Shown: positions 27,800 through 36,181 of the stretch, piece after piece | How the letters are laid out: each line of letters opens with the position of its first letter | Numbering within the stretch: position 1 is the stretch's first letter | Assembly (NCBI RefSeq): GCF_022869785.1 | Contig: NZ_CP094997.1 | Location: 1,860,001 to 1,924,000, forward strand | DNA from: Dyadobacter chenwenxiniae | GTDB taxonomy: Bacteria; Bacteroidota; Bacteroidia; Cytophagales; Spirosomataceae | Length of the DNA stretch: 64,000 bases | Direction of reading: 5' to 3' | Notes under the pieces: generated by a model | What the model saw: only the letters and a program-made list of their open reading frames with translations | Told to the model about the DNA's origin: nothing | The model's database searches: none | Translations under genes and position numbers: made by a program

Positions 27800-28720
27800 T
27801 CAGCCAAGAAACTGGCGCAGATAATTCCTGCTGGTTAAAATTGCGCTTTGCACATCCGTAATGCTTCCTTCGTAAGCTTTGTCTTCCACCTCGATTACAA
27901 CAGGACCGCGGTAGCGAACGTCCGTTAAAGCTGCAAAGAATGCGCGCCAGTTCACGTCTCCCAACCCAGGCAACTTTGGTGAATGATATTCAAGCGGGTT
28001 TGCCATGATGCCTACCCTATCCAGTTTGTCTTTGTAAATTTTGGCGTCCTTTAAATGAATGTGGTGCAACCGTTCCTTGTAGTCATAAATCGGCTTGGTT
28101 TCACTCATCATTTGCCAGATCATGTGTGAAGGATCGTAGTTCAGTCCAAAAATAGGGCTTGGAATGATCTCAAACATTCGGTCCCAAACCGCAGGACTGA
28201 TCGCCAGATTTTTACCGCCCGGCCACTCGTCGTCCGTGAAGAACATGGGGCAGTTCTCAATTCCGATTTTCACATTATTTTCCTCAGCAACCTTTACGAT
28301 TGCAGGCCACACATCCGCAAATTTGGCCAGGTTCTCCTTAATGCTCTTCGCCGGATTACGCCCGATAAATGTGGTCACCACCGGAATGTTCAGCTTCGCC
28401 GCTCCACGGATCACCTGTTTGATATGTTCTATGTAATATCCGGAACGCTCCTCGTCCGGGTCCAGCGGATTGGGATAGTAACCCAGCGCGGAGATCGTAA
28501 CATTTGCTTCTTTTAATGTATGTTTGATAACCGAAATCCGCTCCGGCGTCAGATTATTCACGTCGATGTGCGTCACGCCGGCATATCGCCTGCTATCCGC
28601 ATTATCCGATGGCCAGCACATCATTTCCACGCAAGAAAATCCGTGGTTACCCGCAAACTGAACCACGTGTTCAAAGCCGAAATCGCCCAGAATGGCGCTG
28701 TTAAAACCTAGTTTAAGCAT
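27800..28720 (-). CDS. Sugar phosphate isomerase/epimerase-like TIM barrel
   Basis: 306 residues of the AP-endonuclease-2/xylose-isomerase-like superfamily; cytoplasmic, no signal peptide. The metal ligands are visible in order: Glu in VKIGIENCP (about 152), Asp/His in LNYDPSHMIW (about 188-191), His in HHIHLKDA (about 218) and Glu in VVIEVEDKAY (about 280). Family members include inosose dehydratases, hydroxypyruvate isomerase and 3-ketoglucoside enzymes; I cannot say which reaction this one does. Confidence 0.88.
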   Translation of the reverse strand: MLKLGFNSAILGDFGFEHVVQFAGNHGFSCVEMMCWPSDNADSRRYAGVTHIDVNNLTPERISVIKHTLKEANVTISALGYYPNPLDPDEERSGYYIEHIKQVIRGAAKLNIPVVTTFIGRNPAKSIKENLAKFADVWPAIVKVAEENNVKIGIENCPMFFTDDEWPGGKNLAISPAVWDRMFEIIPSPIFGLNYDPSHMIWQMMSETKPIYDYKERLHHIHLKDAKIYKDKLDRVGIMANPLEYHSPKLPGLGDVNWRAFFAALTDVRYRGPVVIEVEDKAYEGSITDVQSAILTSRNYLRQFLG

Positions 28721-28835
28721 AAGGATTTAGTTTTTGAGGCAAACTTCACCAAAAAACCGGCGGCATTCAAGAATCATCCGCAATTCTATCCAAATTTTCC
28801 GCGGCTTCATCAATTCAGGTCACCATTGGTAATTA

Positions 28836-28848
28836 TCGTACGGTACGA
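28836..28848. promoter_or_regulatory. Perfect 13-bp palindrome upstream of the three-gene operon
   Basis: TCGTAC-G-GTACGA lies 55 bases before the first gene of the coiled-coil/ASKHA operon. It is symmetric and not followed by a T-run. It may be an operator; this is inference. Confidence 0.3.
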
Positions 28849-28902
28849 AATCCTTTTAATTTTAGTAATATTGATCTAACAAAATCAACACTTTATACGC
28901 AT

Positions 28903-29595
28903 ATGGCAGATTCAGAACCGGGTATTGGAAAGAGAATACTCAGCTTTTTTATCAAGGAGGGTGAGGAACCGATCAGGCCGACGGCAACCCCAACAGCGGC
29001 AGCGGCTAATGCGGCACCGGAAGCTCCCAAACCAGTCATCGCGAACACGGCCCCGAATGCTGCGGGCACAGGCAACATCGACAAGAAATTTACAGAACAT
29101 TTCGTGAGTTTGCTAGAAAAAGCCAACCTGCCGGGGCCCGATTATTTTGAATACAAGCAGGCGCTGCAAAGCATGGAAGGCCTTGGGTTAGGAGAAGAAA
29201 AGCAGTTTCAGGCCGCATGGGCCAGTTTCAAGGCTATGGGCGGTGTGAAGGAAACCACGGTTTTAAACACATCGGCCAACCAATATCTTGGCATTTTAGA
29301 CAAAGACCGGGCTTCCTTCTTGAAAGACGTAGAAAAAGCGATCAAAGACCGTGTCGGGGCGCTGCAGGATGAGGAAAAACGGCTGGAAGATTCGAACAAG
29401 GCCATTGCCCAGCAAATTGCTGACCTTCAAAAGAAAATGGACGAGAACAAAAGTCGGCTCGGTCAGATTTCAGGGGAAGTGGCGGAACAAAGTGCGAAGA
29501 TCAATGCGAATAAGGATAGCTTTGAAATTACCTATCTGAGTTTCGTGGACCAGATTAAATCGGATTTAAATAAAATCAATCAATATCTTAAATAA
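28903..29595 (+). CDS. Cytoplasmic coiled-coil protein, first gene of a three-gene operon
   Basis: 230 residues, no signal peptide or TM helix. The N-terminus GIGKRILSFFIKEGEEP could be amphipathic. It is followed by an Ala/Pro/Thr linker (about 28-60) that usually tethers domains. A small helical region (about 65-125) contains the phrase KANLPGPDYFEYKQALQSM. The C-terminal third (about 140-228) is a heptad-rich coiled coil (ALQDEEKRLEDSNKAIAQQI). Only 19 bases separate it from the next gene. I do not recognise a named family; the operon context suggests that it is a partner of the next two proteins. Confidence 0.8.
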   Translation: MADSEPGIGKRILSFFIKEGEEPIRPTATPTAAAANAAPEAPKPVIANTAPNAAGTGNIDKKFTEHFVSLLEKANLPGPDYFEYKQALQSMEGLGLGEEKQFQAAWASFKAMGGVKETTVLNTSANQYLGILDKDRASFLKDVEKAIKDRVGALQDEEKRLEDSNKAIAQQIADLQKKMDENKSRLGQISGEVAEQSAKINANKDSFEITYLSFVDQIKSDLNKINQYLK

Positions 29596-29614
29596 CCTAA
29601 CATTTCGATCAACA

Positions 29615-30628
29615 ATGGCTACACCAGATTTTACTCAAATCGGAGGCTCGCAGGAAGACGCTTCAAAGCGATCTTACTGGAGTAAACCCGAAGGCATAAC
29701 CTCACTCCTTTTTCTTGGAGGAGCCGGGGCGATAACCCTTTATTTTTGGAATAAAATCGCGGCTTTCCTGATAGAAGTGACAAAAAACACGCTCTATCTC
29801 GGCTTTTTAATGGCTATGCTCGCGCTAGTTATATTCCTTTTTACCAGCAAAGACGTTAGGACAGCGGTTTTCTTCCTGTTCAAAACATTCATGCGCAACA
29901 TTACAGGGCTGATTATCAAGCTGGATCCGATTGCGATCATGAAAATTTACATTGATGACCTGAAAGAAAAGAGAGAAAAAATGCAGGGTCAGATCAACAC
30001 ACTTGCTGGTCAGCTTGTGAAATTGAATAAGAACATTAATGAGAATAATGAGCAGATCAAGCAGAAATTCGCGGAAGCTAACAAAGCGAGCACCATGCTG
30101 GATCGTCCGGGAATGAAGGAAACGGCCTCGCTAGCTACGATTGAAGGAGCAGGTTTACAGGAAATGAACGAGAAGCTTTTCCCGCTGCAACGCAATATGA
30201 AAACGGTGCTGGAATTTATGGAAAAAGTAAACAAAAGCGCTGATTACATTATTAAGGAGACGGAGATAAAGGTTAAACTTAAAGAAGCGGAATATAGAAT
30301 TGTAAAAGAAAGCTCCAATGCATTGCGTACGGCTATCAGCATCTTTAAGGGAAATCCGGACAAAAAGTTCTATTTCGACGAGTCGATGGAATACATTCAG
30401 GACGATATGAGCCAGAAATTGGGTGAGATGAAACGTGCGATGGATCTGTCACTGGACTTTATCAACGGTGTGGATGTTCAGAACGGATTGCTTTCGGACA
30501 AAGGTCAGGCGATGCTTGAAGCTTATAATTCCGGTCAGTTCAAACTCATCCAGCTCGATAATCCGCAGCCTGTTAACCGCTCGGTAGAAACTCCGAAAGA
30601 TTCGAGCTATAAAGGTTTACTGGACTAA
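29615..30628 (+). CDS. Two-TM membrane protein with PspA-like coiled coil
   Basis: 337 residues. TM1 is about 28-46 and TM2 about 59-77, then basic SKDVRTAVFFLFK. DPIAIMKIYIDDLKEK (104-119) recalls the start of PspA/IM30 helical domains (a DP-x-K-I-x-x-x-x-x-x-E pattern). It opens a long coiled coil (about 110-160) with a second one near 185-265, and the C-terminus is short and polar. The cytoplasmic coiled coil probably meets that of the upstream protein. I infer a membrane-organising or stress role from the PspA-like look; no motif proves it. Confidence 0.8.
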   Translation: MATPDFTQIGGSQEDASKRSYWSKPEGITSLLFLGGAGAITLYFWNKIAAFLIEVTKNTLYLGFLMAMLALVIFLFTSKDVRTAVFFLFKTFMRNITGLIIKLDPIAIMKIYIDDLKEKREKMQGQINTLAGQLVKLNKNINENNEQIKQKFAEANKASTMLDRPGMKETASLATIEGAGLQEMNEKLFPLQRNMKTVLEFMEKVNKSADYIIKETEIKVKLKEAEYRIVKESSNALRTAISIFKGNPDKKFYFDESMEYIQDDMSQKLGEMKRAMDLSLDFINGVDVQNGLLSDKGQAMLEAYNSGQFKLIQLDNPQPVNRSVETPKDSSYKGLLD

Positions 30629-30676
30629 AATTCTTCCTTACTTCGATTTACATTATTCATTTTACACAAAATATCA

Positions 30677-31696
30677 ATGAAAAGACTAACAGTTGCAGGC
30701 AGGTTAATCATCACCGCTATCATTCTCGGGGCCATATTTTTGGGATATAAATATCTGGGCGGCGAAAAAGCTTTGAACCAAATGAGTGAAGATAGGGCGC
30801 AAAGTCCGCAGACAGAGGCAAGCAACACCGATCCCGATTTGCCTTCGGCAGAAACACCGACAGAAAATTCAGAAGCAACAAGCACAGAAGTTTCAACATT
30901 CAGCTACACGCCGCCTGCTCCGGTGGACGGAAAATTGCGTGGTGTCGTTGAGCTAGGCGCAAGCGGTTTTAATTCATTCATTATTAAGGTTGACAAAGAA
31001 AAACGCTGGTCACTGGAAAAATCTGAATTCGGAAACAGCCTTGTAACTGAGAATATGGCAACGGATGAAGATGTCAGAATCGGCCTGAAAAAATACATTG
31101 CCGGCATGCTGGATTACGGCGTAGGCAGTAAAGACATCCACTTTGTTGTGAGCTCAGGCGCTGCAAAAGCTGATGTTACCGTGAAAATTACACGTGTTTT
31201 GAAGTCGTTAGGATATGTGGTAAACCAGGTTACAGCCGAGCAGGAAGGTCAATTGGCATTAAAATCTGTGTTGCCGACTGAGTACGCGGGCAAAGCATTT
31301 GTGGTTGACGTTGGTTCTGGAAATACTAAAATTTCCTGGATTGAGAATGGAAAGGTTTCTGCGCTTGAATCTTATGGTGCGAAATATTTTCAGGACGGAA
31401 CGGATGATTCCAAGGTTTATCAGGAAGTAAGCGCCAAGGCGAAACAAATTCCGGAGGATTTGAGAAAAACTTGCTTCATCATCGGCGGCGTTCCTTTTGA
31501 AATGGCAAAAGAAGTGCGCAAAGGAAAAGAACGTTACACCACATTGAGCGCGCCATTGGCATATTCAAAATTGACAAATGCCAAATCAAAAGCCGGCGTG
31601 AACATTTACAAAGCGGTGACGGACGCAACTGGCTGCCAGCAATTTGTGTTCGACTGGGATGCAAACTTTACGATCGGATTTTTGTTAGGATTATGA
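30677..31696 (+). CDS. Membrane-anchored ASKHA/Ppx-like domain protein
   Basis: 339 residues. One TM anchor (about 9-28), a Ser/Thr/Glu/Pro linker (about 40-85), then an actin-like/exopolyphosphatase-like domain. Phosphate-1-like GVVELGASGFNSFII (89-103) is followed by AEQEGQLAL (187-195), matching the EE-containing segment of Ppx/GppA. Phosphate-2-like VVDVGSGNTKIS (209-220) and CFIIGG near 270 complete the pattern. The first phosphate loop lacks the usual DxG acidic spacing, so catalysis is uncertain. The topology is N-in, so the domain would face the periplasm, unusual for an ATP-binding fold, unless the helix inserts in the opposite direction. Confidence 0.75.
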   Translation: MKRLTVAGRLIITAIILGAIFLGYKYLGGEKALNQMSEDRAQSPQTEASNTDPDLPSAETPTENSEATSTEVSTFSYTPPAPVDGKLRGVVELGASGFNSFIIKVDKEKRWSLEKSEFGNSLVTENMATDEDVRIGLKKYIAGMLDYGVGSKDIHFVVSSGAAKADVTVKITRVLKSLGYVVNQVTAEQEGQLALKSVLPTEYAGKAFVVDVGSGNTKISWIENGKVSALESYGAKYFQDGTDDSKVYQEVSAKAKQIPEDLRKTCFIIGGVPFEMAKEVRKGKERYTTLSAPLAYSKLTNAKSKAGVNIYKAVTDATGCQQFVFDWDANFTIGFLLGL

Positions 31697-31721
31697 GTTA
31701 ACAGAAGCTAAGCTGATTTTG

Positions 31722-31764
31722 GAGGAGGGGAAATTTACAAATGTAAAACTCCCCTCCTCTTTTG
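31722..31764 (+). terminator. Terminator of the three-gene operon
   Basis: GAGGAGGGG (31722-31730) pairs with CCCCTCCTC (31751-31759), with an inner TTTACA/TGTAAA stem, and is followed by TTTTG. It lies 25 bases after the stop and separates the operon from the membrane-protein gene. Confidence 0.8.
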
Positions 31765-31794
31765 TTATCTTTCCCTTTTATTGCAAATTATCAC

Positions 31795-32295
31795 ATGACA
31801 CTATCCCAACTCTTCACTTCCATTTCGGAAAACCCCTGGCCGCTGGCCATCTTCTTCATTATGTTACCCGTTTTTGCCTGGATTATCGGACTAGCCGCTC
31901 ATGGCAGCAAAGATGTCAAATTTTGGAGTTACGTTTATGCCGTACTCGTTTACGCAGTCTGCATTCCCGGAATTTTCGCCGTCACCCTTAACATTTATCT
32001 TTTTTTGTTTGAAAGGCAAAGTGTTTGGCAGGCAAACATCATTATGCAGTTTTTGCCGATCATTTCTATGGGGTTGACATTAATGTTGATCAAAAGTAAG
32101 ATCCCGTTTTCGGTCATTCCTGGTTTTGGCAAAATTTCCGGATTTCTGACATTGATTTTTGCACTCATCGGCGTCATGTGGTTTGTCGACAGAATCCACT
32201 TAGTAGCATGGACTTACGTTCCATTTAGTGCCATTTTAGTCGGTTTTGTGCTCACTTTAATAGCGATTAGATTTGCATGGAGCAGATTGTTCTGA
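31795..32295 (+). CDS. Five-TM membrane protein of unknown function
   Basis: 166 residues from MTLSQLFTSISENPWPLAIFF. The start at 31762 would lie inside the terminator hairpin's tail and adds 11 residues. Hydrophobic helices lie at about 16-37, 45-65, 82-100, 113-131 and 140-160. No motif recognised. Its last 19 bases overlap the next gene, so it is translationally linked to the putative nuclease, though the functions may be unrelated. Confidence 0.7.
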   Translation: MTLSQLFTSISENPWPLAIFFIMLPVFAWIIGLAAHGSKDVKFWSYVYAVLVYAVCIPGIFAVTLNIYLFLFERQSVWQANIIMQFLPIISMGLTLMLIKSKIPFSVIPGFGKISGFLTLIFALIGVMWFVDRIHLVAWTYVPFSAILVGFVLTLIAIRFAWSRLF

Positions 32296-32942
32296 CCAAG
32301 GGCTCGTATATACAAATCTCAATCGACGAAAATCAGCGGATTTTCGCGCGCGAGCTGGTTGAGCATTCACTTCGTCATCATCATGTCGCCAATATTTGGG
32401 ACAAGCACAATGACAAACTTTCGCAAACAAGAATGATGCGTTTTACCGGAAGTTTGGGCGAAGTCATTTTCGCTGACTGCTATCACTTGCCACGACCGGC
32501 CAAATCCTTTGGAGCAACGGATGGTCAGGATTGGGGTCAGGACTTTTTGATCAAATCAGAAGAACATTCATTTTCAGTGGACATCAAATCCATGAAGCGC
32601 CGAACCGGCATGTTGGGCTCCGATTATGTACTAAACATTCCGTCGTCCCAACTGCACAAACCCAATTCAAAAACTTCACATTACTTCTGCATTTCCTTCC
32701 ATCAATGTCCGACGGAAGGAACCGTCGCTTCCCTGCTCGGCTTCATTGACAAGGTTGCCTTAGAAAAAGGCGAAATCGGAACCCTTTACAAAAGCGGAAC
32801 AAAACGCATCCGCTCCGACGGAACTTCCTTCACATTTTATGAAAACACATATGAAGTTTTGTTCCGGGACATTGATCCTCCTGTGGTGACGAGTCATATC
32901 AGTAGACTGCCAGGCTTTCGGATTTGTGCGTTGCAATCATGA
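32277..32942 (+). CDS. Putative PD-(D/E)XK endonuclease, probable restriction partner
   Basis: 221 residues, soluble. The catalytic pattern fits a PD-(D/E)XK nuclease: Glu62 in TGSLGEVIFAD, Asp89 in DWGQDFLI, and Asp102-Ile-Lys104 in FSVDIKSMKRR. Three successive polar/hydrophobic strands around these residues fit the core. The partner methyltransferase lies 780 bases downstream. Sequence specificity cannot be read. An alternative is a nuclease without a methyltransferase role, but the neighbourhood makes restriction likely. Confidence 0.6.
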   Translation: MEQIVLTKGSYIQISIDENQRIFARELVEHSLRHHHVANIWDKHNDKLSQTRMMRFTGSLGEVIFADCYHLPRPAKSFGATDGQDWGQDFLIKSEEHSFSVDIKSMKRRTGMLGSDYVLNIPSSQLHKPNSKTSHYFCISFHQCPTEGTVASLLGFIDKVALEKGEIGTLYKSGTKRIRSDGTSFTFYENTYEVLFRDIDPPVVTSHISRLPGFRICALQS

Positions 32943-32990
32943 ATTTTATACGTATATTTAAATGCTTTTATTCAATAACACACGTGTAAA

Positions 32991-33272
32991 ATGAAATCTA
33001 CAAAGGAGCCAAAGGTAAAATTGACGCTGACAGTCAAAAAATCGGCTATTGAAAACGCCAAGAAGTATGCGCAATTAGACGGGTCTTCGCTTTCCAGCAT
33101 TGTTGAGGACTATTTGGTAGAGTATTCAAAAACGAGCAAAGCAGAGAATCAATCGGATTTTAAAAATTCGTTAGCCTATCAACTGATGGGCTGCGCAAAA
33201 GGCGGGCCACTAGACAATATGACTGACGACGAAATCAAGGATATGCGAATCAAAGATCGTTACGGTTTATGA
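32991..33272 (+). CDS. DUF6364-like antitoxin of a toxin-antitoxin pair
   Basis: 93 residues. The start KVKLTLTVKKSAIENAKKYAQ (first strand and helix) and SLSSIVEDYLVEY form a ribbon-helix-helix-like N-terminus for DNA binding. The C-terminal part (about 55-93) is polar and would wrap the toxin. It overlaps the PIN gene by 4 bases (ATGA), typical for vapBC-type pairs. It presumably represses its own promoter in the 48-base gap after the nuclease gene. Confidence 0.8.
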   Translation: MKSTKEPKVKLTLTVKKSAIENAKKYAQLDGSSLSSIVEDYLVEYSKTSKAENQSDFKNSLAYQLMGCAKGGPLDNMTDDEIKDMRIKDRYGL

Positions 33273-33718
33273 GGCTTTTCTTCGATACGAATGTCCTTTT
33301 AGATCATGCCTTAATGCGCACAACGGGACAGCCAATTGAAATTTCCTATTTAATCTTTTGGGCTTCGAAAAACGATGTTTCGATTGTAATATCATCCGGC
33401 TGCATCTACACATTCACTTATGTTTTGCACAGACAGGGCGTTAGAGGAGATCGGCTAAAAATGCAAATTGACCAATATCTGACGATGTTTCACATTTGTA
33501 AAACTGATAAAAAAGTTTTCACGGATGGCTTAGACTCATCTTTCAAAGACCTGGAAGATTCATATCAATATATGAATGCGATCAAAGATGAGTGTGACTA
33601 TCTTATTACATCCAACGTCTCAGATTTTAAACCTTTCGCAAAAGATTCCATCCAGATTTTTTCACCACGAGATTTTGTAATGAATGTTCTGGGGGCTAAG
33701 GAAGGCATCGACTTTTAA
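33269..33718 (+). CDS. PIN-domain RNase toxin (VapC-like)
   Basis: 149 residues. The first acidic residue is Asp6 in LFFDTNVLLDHAL, the PIN-domain start. Later acidic residues are in SFKDLEDSYQYMNAIKDECDYLITSNVSDF, fitting the conserved Glu and Asp pair that hold the metal. It cleaves RNA and is restrained by the upstream antitoxin. It is 3 bases from the methyltransferase, so all genes from the antitoxin on could share a transcript. Confidence 0.85.
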   Translation: MRLFFDTNVLLDHALMRTTGQPIEISYLIFWASKNDVSIVISSGCIYTFTYVLHRQGVRGDRLKMQIDQYLTMFHICKTDKKVFTDGLDSSFKDLEDSYQYMNAIKDECDYLITSNVSDFKPFAKDSIQIFSPRDFVMNVLGAKEGIDF

Positions 33719-33721
33719 TTA

Positions 33722-35209
33722 ATGGCTTCAAAAACACGCACTTACGAGAGAAAAAAGCTTCTTGGCCAGGTTTATACGCCTCCTCATATTGTTGAAAAAA
33801 TCCTGCGAGATTCCGGATTTTATGATGCTGATCTGACCAATAAAAAAATCCTTGATCCGGCTTGCGGTGACGGACGATTTCTGGTTCCGATCGCTGAACA
33901 CATCATTAAGATTACTCCCACCCACCAACTCACTGATCGCTTAAACCAGATTTATGGCTGGGACATTGATCCGGAGGCACTGGAAAGTTGCCGAATGAAT
34001 TTGAATGGGTTGATCGAGCCTTTAGGCATTAGTGTTAGCTGGAATTTGAAACTTTGCGATGCGCTTAAACAGCTTCGAAGACGTTTGAAGTTTGATCTTA
34101 TATTTGGTAATCCACCTTACATTCGCATTCAGCATCTCCCGATTTCGCAAAGAACATTCATTCAATCCCATTATAATTTTTGCAAAAAAGGCTCAACGGA
34201 TGCTTACATTGCGTTTTTTGAGCTGGCCTCGAAATTGCTTTCTCGCAGCGGAACTTGCGGCTTTGTTACGCCCAATGGCTTCCTAACTTCGGAAACAGGA
34301 AAGCCGCTCCGATCCTATTTTCTGCAAAACAATAAGATAAAGCAAATCACTAATTACGGGTCCGTTCCCATTTTCGGCAATACGGCAACCTATTCAGCGA
34401 TCACTATTTTCGGAAATTTAGATCAGGAGAATTTTGTATTTGAACAATGTGAGAGCGCTGTTTTGCAATACAAGAAACGACAGATTCAGCATTCCGAACT
34501 CCCTGCGTTGAGGCCGTGGCAACTGTCCGTAAGCACTTCTGAGCACATTGAAGGTCAGAGGCTCGGCGATGTTTGCCAAATTTCTGTGGGCTTAACTACT
34601 TTGGCTGACGATTATTACTTGTTTTCGATCATTAGTGAAGATGAAAATATTGTTTATGCCAAAAGCAAAAGCGGAATGCTTGTCCATCTTGAAAAAAGCA
34701 TCCTCAAACCCATCATCAAGGCTTCTAAATTGAAGTTGTCAACAGATCCGGTTACGGAATATATTCTCTTTCCTTATCAAAAAGATGCGGCTGGAAAACA
34801 GCGTATTATCCCTGAAAATGATCTTCGCGTACAATTCCCTCAAACTTTTTCTTATTTGCTTAAAGTAAAACCCGCGCTTGAACGTCGTGATAATGGGAAG
34901 CCTAATGCAGTTGCATGGTATGCTTTCGGACGAGCGCAAGGCCTCGATAGCACATTTGGCAAAAAAATCATATTTTCCCCGATGAACCTGGCCCCGAATT
35001 TTGTCTTATACGAAAATCCGGATGTGACGGTTTATTCAGGCTATTTTATAAAATATGACGGCGACTACGATGCGCTATTAGCCCAATTAAACTCACGGCG
35101 AATGGCCGAATTCATTGCTGTCGCAGGCCGCGATTTTCAGGGAGGATACAAAGGCTACAACAAAAAGATCATCGAAAACTTCATCATAAAGTTACCCGAA
35201 CAGCTCTAA
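33722..35209 (+). CDS. N6-adenine DNA methyltransferase, TaqI/Eco57I-like
   Basis: 495 residues. The gamma-type order is intact: SAM motif I DPACGDGRF (45-53), YGWDIDPEAL (78-87), then catalytic motif IV FGNPPYIR (128-135), where NPPY is the adenine-N6 signature. The last 230 residues resemble the TaqI/Eco57I-type target-recognition domain (YNKKIIENFIIKLP at the end). It would protect host DNA from the nuclease at 32277. It starts 3 bases after the toxin stop. Confidence 0.9.
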   Translation: MASKTRTYERKKLLGQVYTPPHIVEKILRDSGFYDADLTNKKILDPACGDGRFLVPIAEHIIKITPTHQLTDRLNQIYGWDIDPEALESCRMNLNGLIEPLGISVSWNLKLCDALKQLRRRLKFDLIFGNPPYIRIQHLPISQRTFIQSHYNFCKKGSTDAYIAFFELASKLLSRSGTCGFVTPNGFLTSETGKPLRSYFLQNNKIKQITNYGSVPIFGNTATYSAITIFGNLDQENFVFEQCESAVLQYKKRQIQHSELPALRPWQLSVSTSEHIEGQRLGDVCQISVGLTTLADDYYLFSIISEDENIVYAKSKSGMLVHLEKSILKPIIKASKLKLSTDPVTEYILFPYQKDAAGKQRIIPENDLRVQFPQTFSYLLKVKPALERRDNGKPNAVAWYAFGRAQGLDSTFGKKIIFSPMNLAPNFVLYENPDVTVYSGYFIKYDGDYDALLAQLNSRRMAEFIAVAGRDFQGGYKGYNKKIIENFIIKLPEQL

Positions 35210-35252
35210 ACCGATTTATTGGCACAAATTATTTAATCTAAAAAACCAATAA

Positions 35253-35277
35253 ATAAACGAACGTTCATTTATATTTG
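35253..35277 (+). promoter_or_regulatory. TetR operator overlapping a -7 promoter element
   Basis: A 20-bp palindrome with one mismatched pair (35253-35272, core GAACGTTC) runs into TATATTTG at 35270-35277, an exact TAnnTTTG. A repressor there would block RNA polymerase, so the TetR gene is likely autoregulated. The -33 region is not clear. Confidence 0.6.
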
Positions 35278-35301
35278 TATTTAAATTTTATACATTATGA
35301 G

Positions 35302-35889
35302 TTGAGAACCAGGGACATTAACAAGGAAACCATCATTCGTGAAAAGGCCATTGAAATGATTGTCGATCATGGATTTGAAGGTCTGAGCATGCACAAGCTG
35401 GCGAAGGCGGCTGGCGTTTCAGTGGCGACGATCTATATTTATTTCAAAGATCGCGAAGACCTGATCCAGCAGCTGTATGCAGAGGAAATGCAAAAAATGG
35501 TGGAAGCAACATTGCGTGATTTCGATCCCGAATCCCATTTCGATGAAGGCTTGAAAGTGCAATGGCTTAACCGGATGAATTATTGCTTTGAGAATCCGTA
35601 CAGCATGTTTTTCACCGAGCAAGTCAAGCATTCGCCTTTGGTCGACCGCTCAAATATCGATACGCGCTTTCTGAATGCAATGCATCGCTTCGTGCACCGT
35701 GCCATCGAACGAAACGAGATTATTCCGCTGCCGGTTGAGATCTACTGGTCGATCGCTTTTGCCCCGCTCTATCAACTGGTAAAATTTCATATCGCCAAGT
35801 CAAGTATGCCAGGCCGACCGCCGTTTAACTTGGATGAGTCTAAAATAAACCTTGCATTGAGCCTGGTTATCAAAGCATTAAAGCCATGA
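35302..35889 (+). CDS. TetR-family transcriptional repressor
   Basis: 195 residues from a TTG start, MRTRDINKETIIREKAIEMI. The TTG at 35275 is rejected because it lies in the -7 element. The helix-turn-helix spans about residues 20-50 (EGLSMHKLAKAAGVSVATIY). The rest is an all-helical ligand pocket. Its palindromic operator overlaps its own promoter, and the downstream genes are an HMA-like protein and an MFS exporter, so it probably senses a compound that the exporter removes. Confidence 0.87.
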   Translation: MRTRDINKETIIREKAIEMIVDHGFEGLSMHKLAKAAGVSVATIYIYFKDREDLIQQLYAEEMQKMVEATLRDFDPESHFDEGLKVQWLNRMNYCFENPYSMFFTEQVKHSPLVDRSNIDTRFLNAMHRFVHRAIERNEIIPLPVEIYWSIAFAPLYQLVKFHIAKSSMPGRPPFNLDESKINLALSLVIKALKP

Positions 35890-35926
35890 GACAGGCGGCG
35901 TGCAGCCGTCTAAAATTTAGCTCAAC

Positions 35927-36166
35927 ATGAAAACGAACGCTACTAACGAAGAATTTGTACTGGTCTTCCGCACCAACATTCATCGCAAAAAAGATGTTAA
36001 ATCCCTGACTCCGCTGCTTAACGGCTGCTCCGAGATCATTAAATGGAATATCGATCTGGCTGACTGCGACAATGTCCTGCGGATAGAAGCAACGCATCCC
36101 AACCACGAGCCTGTAATCCACCTGGTGAAGAAAGCGGGTTACAATTGTGAGGAATTAACAGACTAA
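35927..36166 (+). CDS. HMA-like ferredoxin-fold protein without metal-binding cysteines
   Basis: 79 residues. Strand-helix-strand-strand-helix-strand rhythm (EFVLVFRTNIH, KDVKSLTPLLNG, IIKWNIDLADCD, NVLRIEATH, EPVIHLVKKAGY) as in heavy-metal-associated domains. The CxxC metal site is absent: Thr and Asn occupy that position. Single cysteines occur at about residues 34, 46 and 74. It lies 37 bases after the TetR gene and 15 before the MFS gene. Either a degenerate copper chaperone or a protein-protein partner in the operon. Confidence 0.7.
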   Translation: MKTNATNEEFVLVFRTNIHRKKDVKSLTPLLNGCSEIIKWNIDLADCDNVLRIEATHPNHEPVIHLVKKAGYNCEELTD

Positions 36167-36181
36167 AACCAACCAAAACTT

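Noticed and set aside
35275..35301. TTG start for the TetR gene
   Set aside because: It falls inside the TATATTTG -7 element, so it would precede transcription. The TTG at 35302 gives the conserved N-terminus.
35927..36166. Copper chaperone
   Set aside because: The fold fits but the CxxC metal site is missing, so a copper role is not supported.
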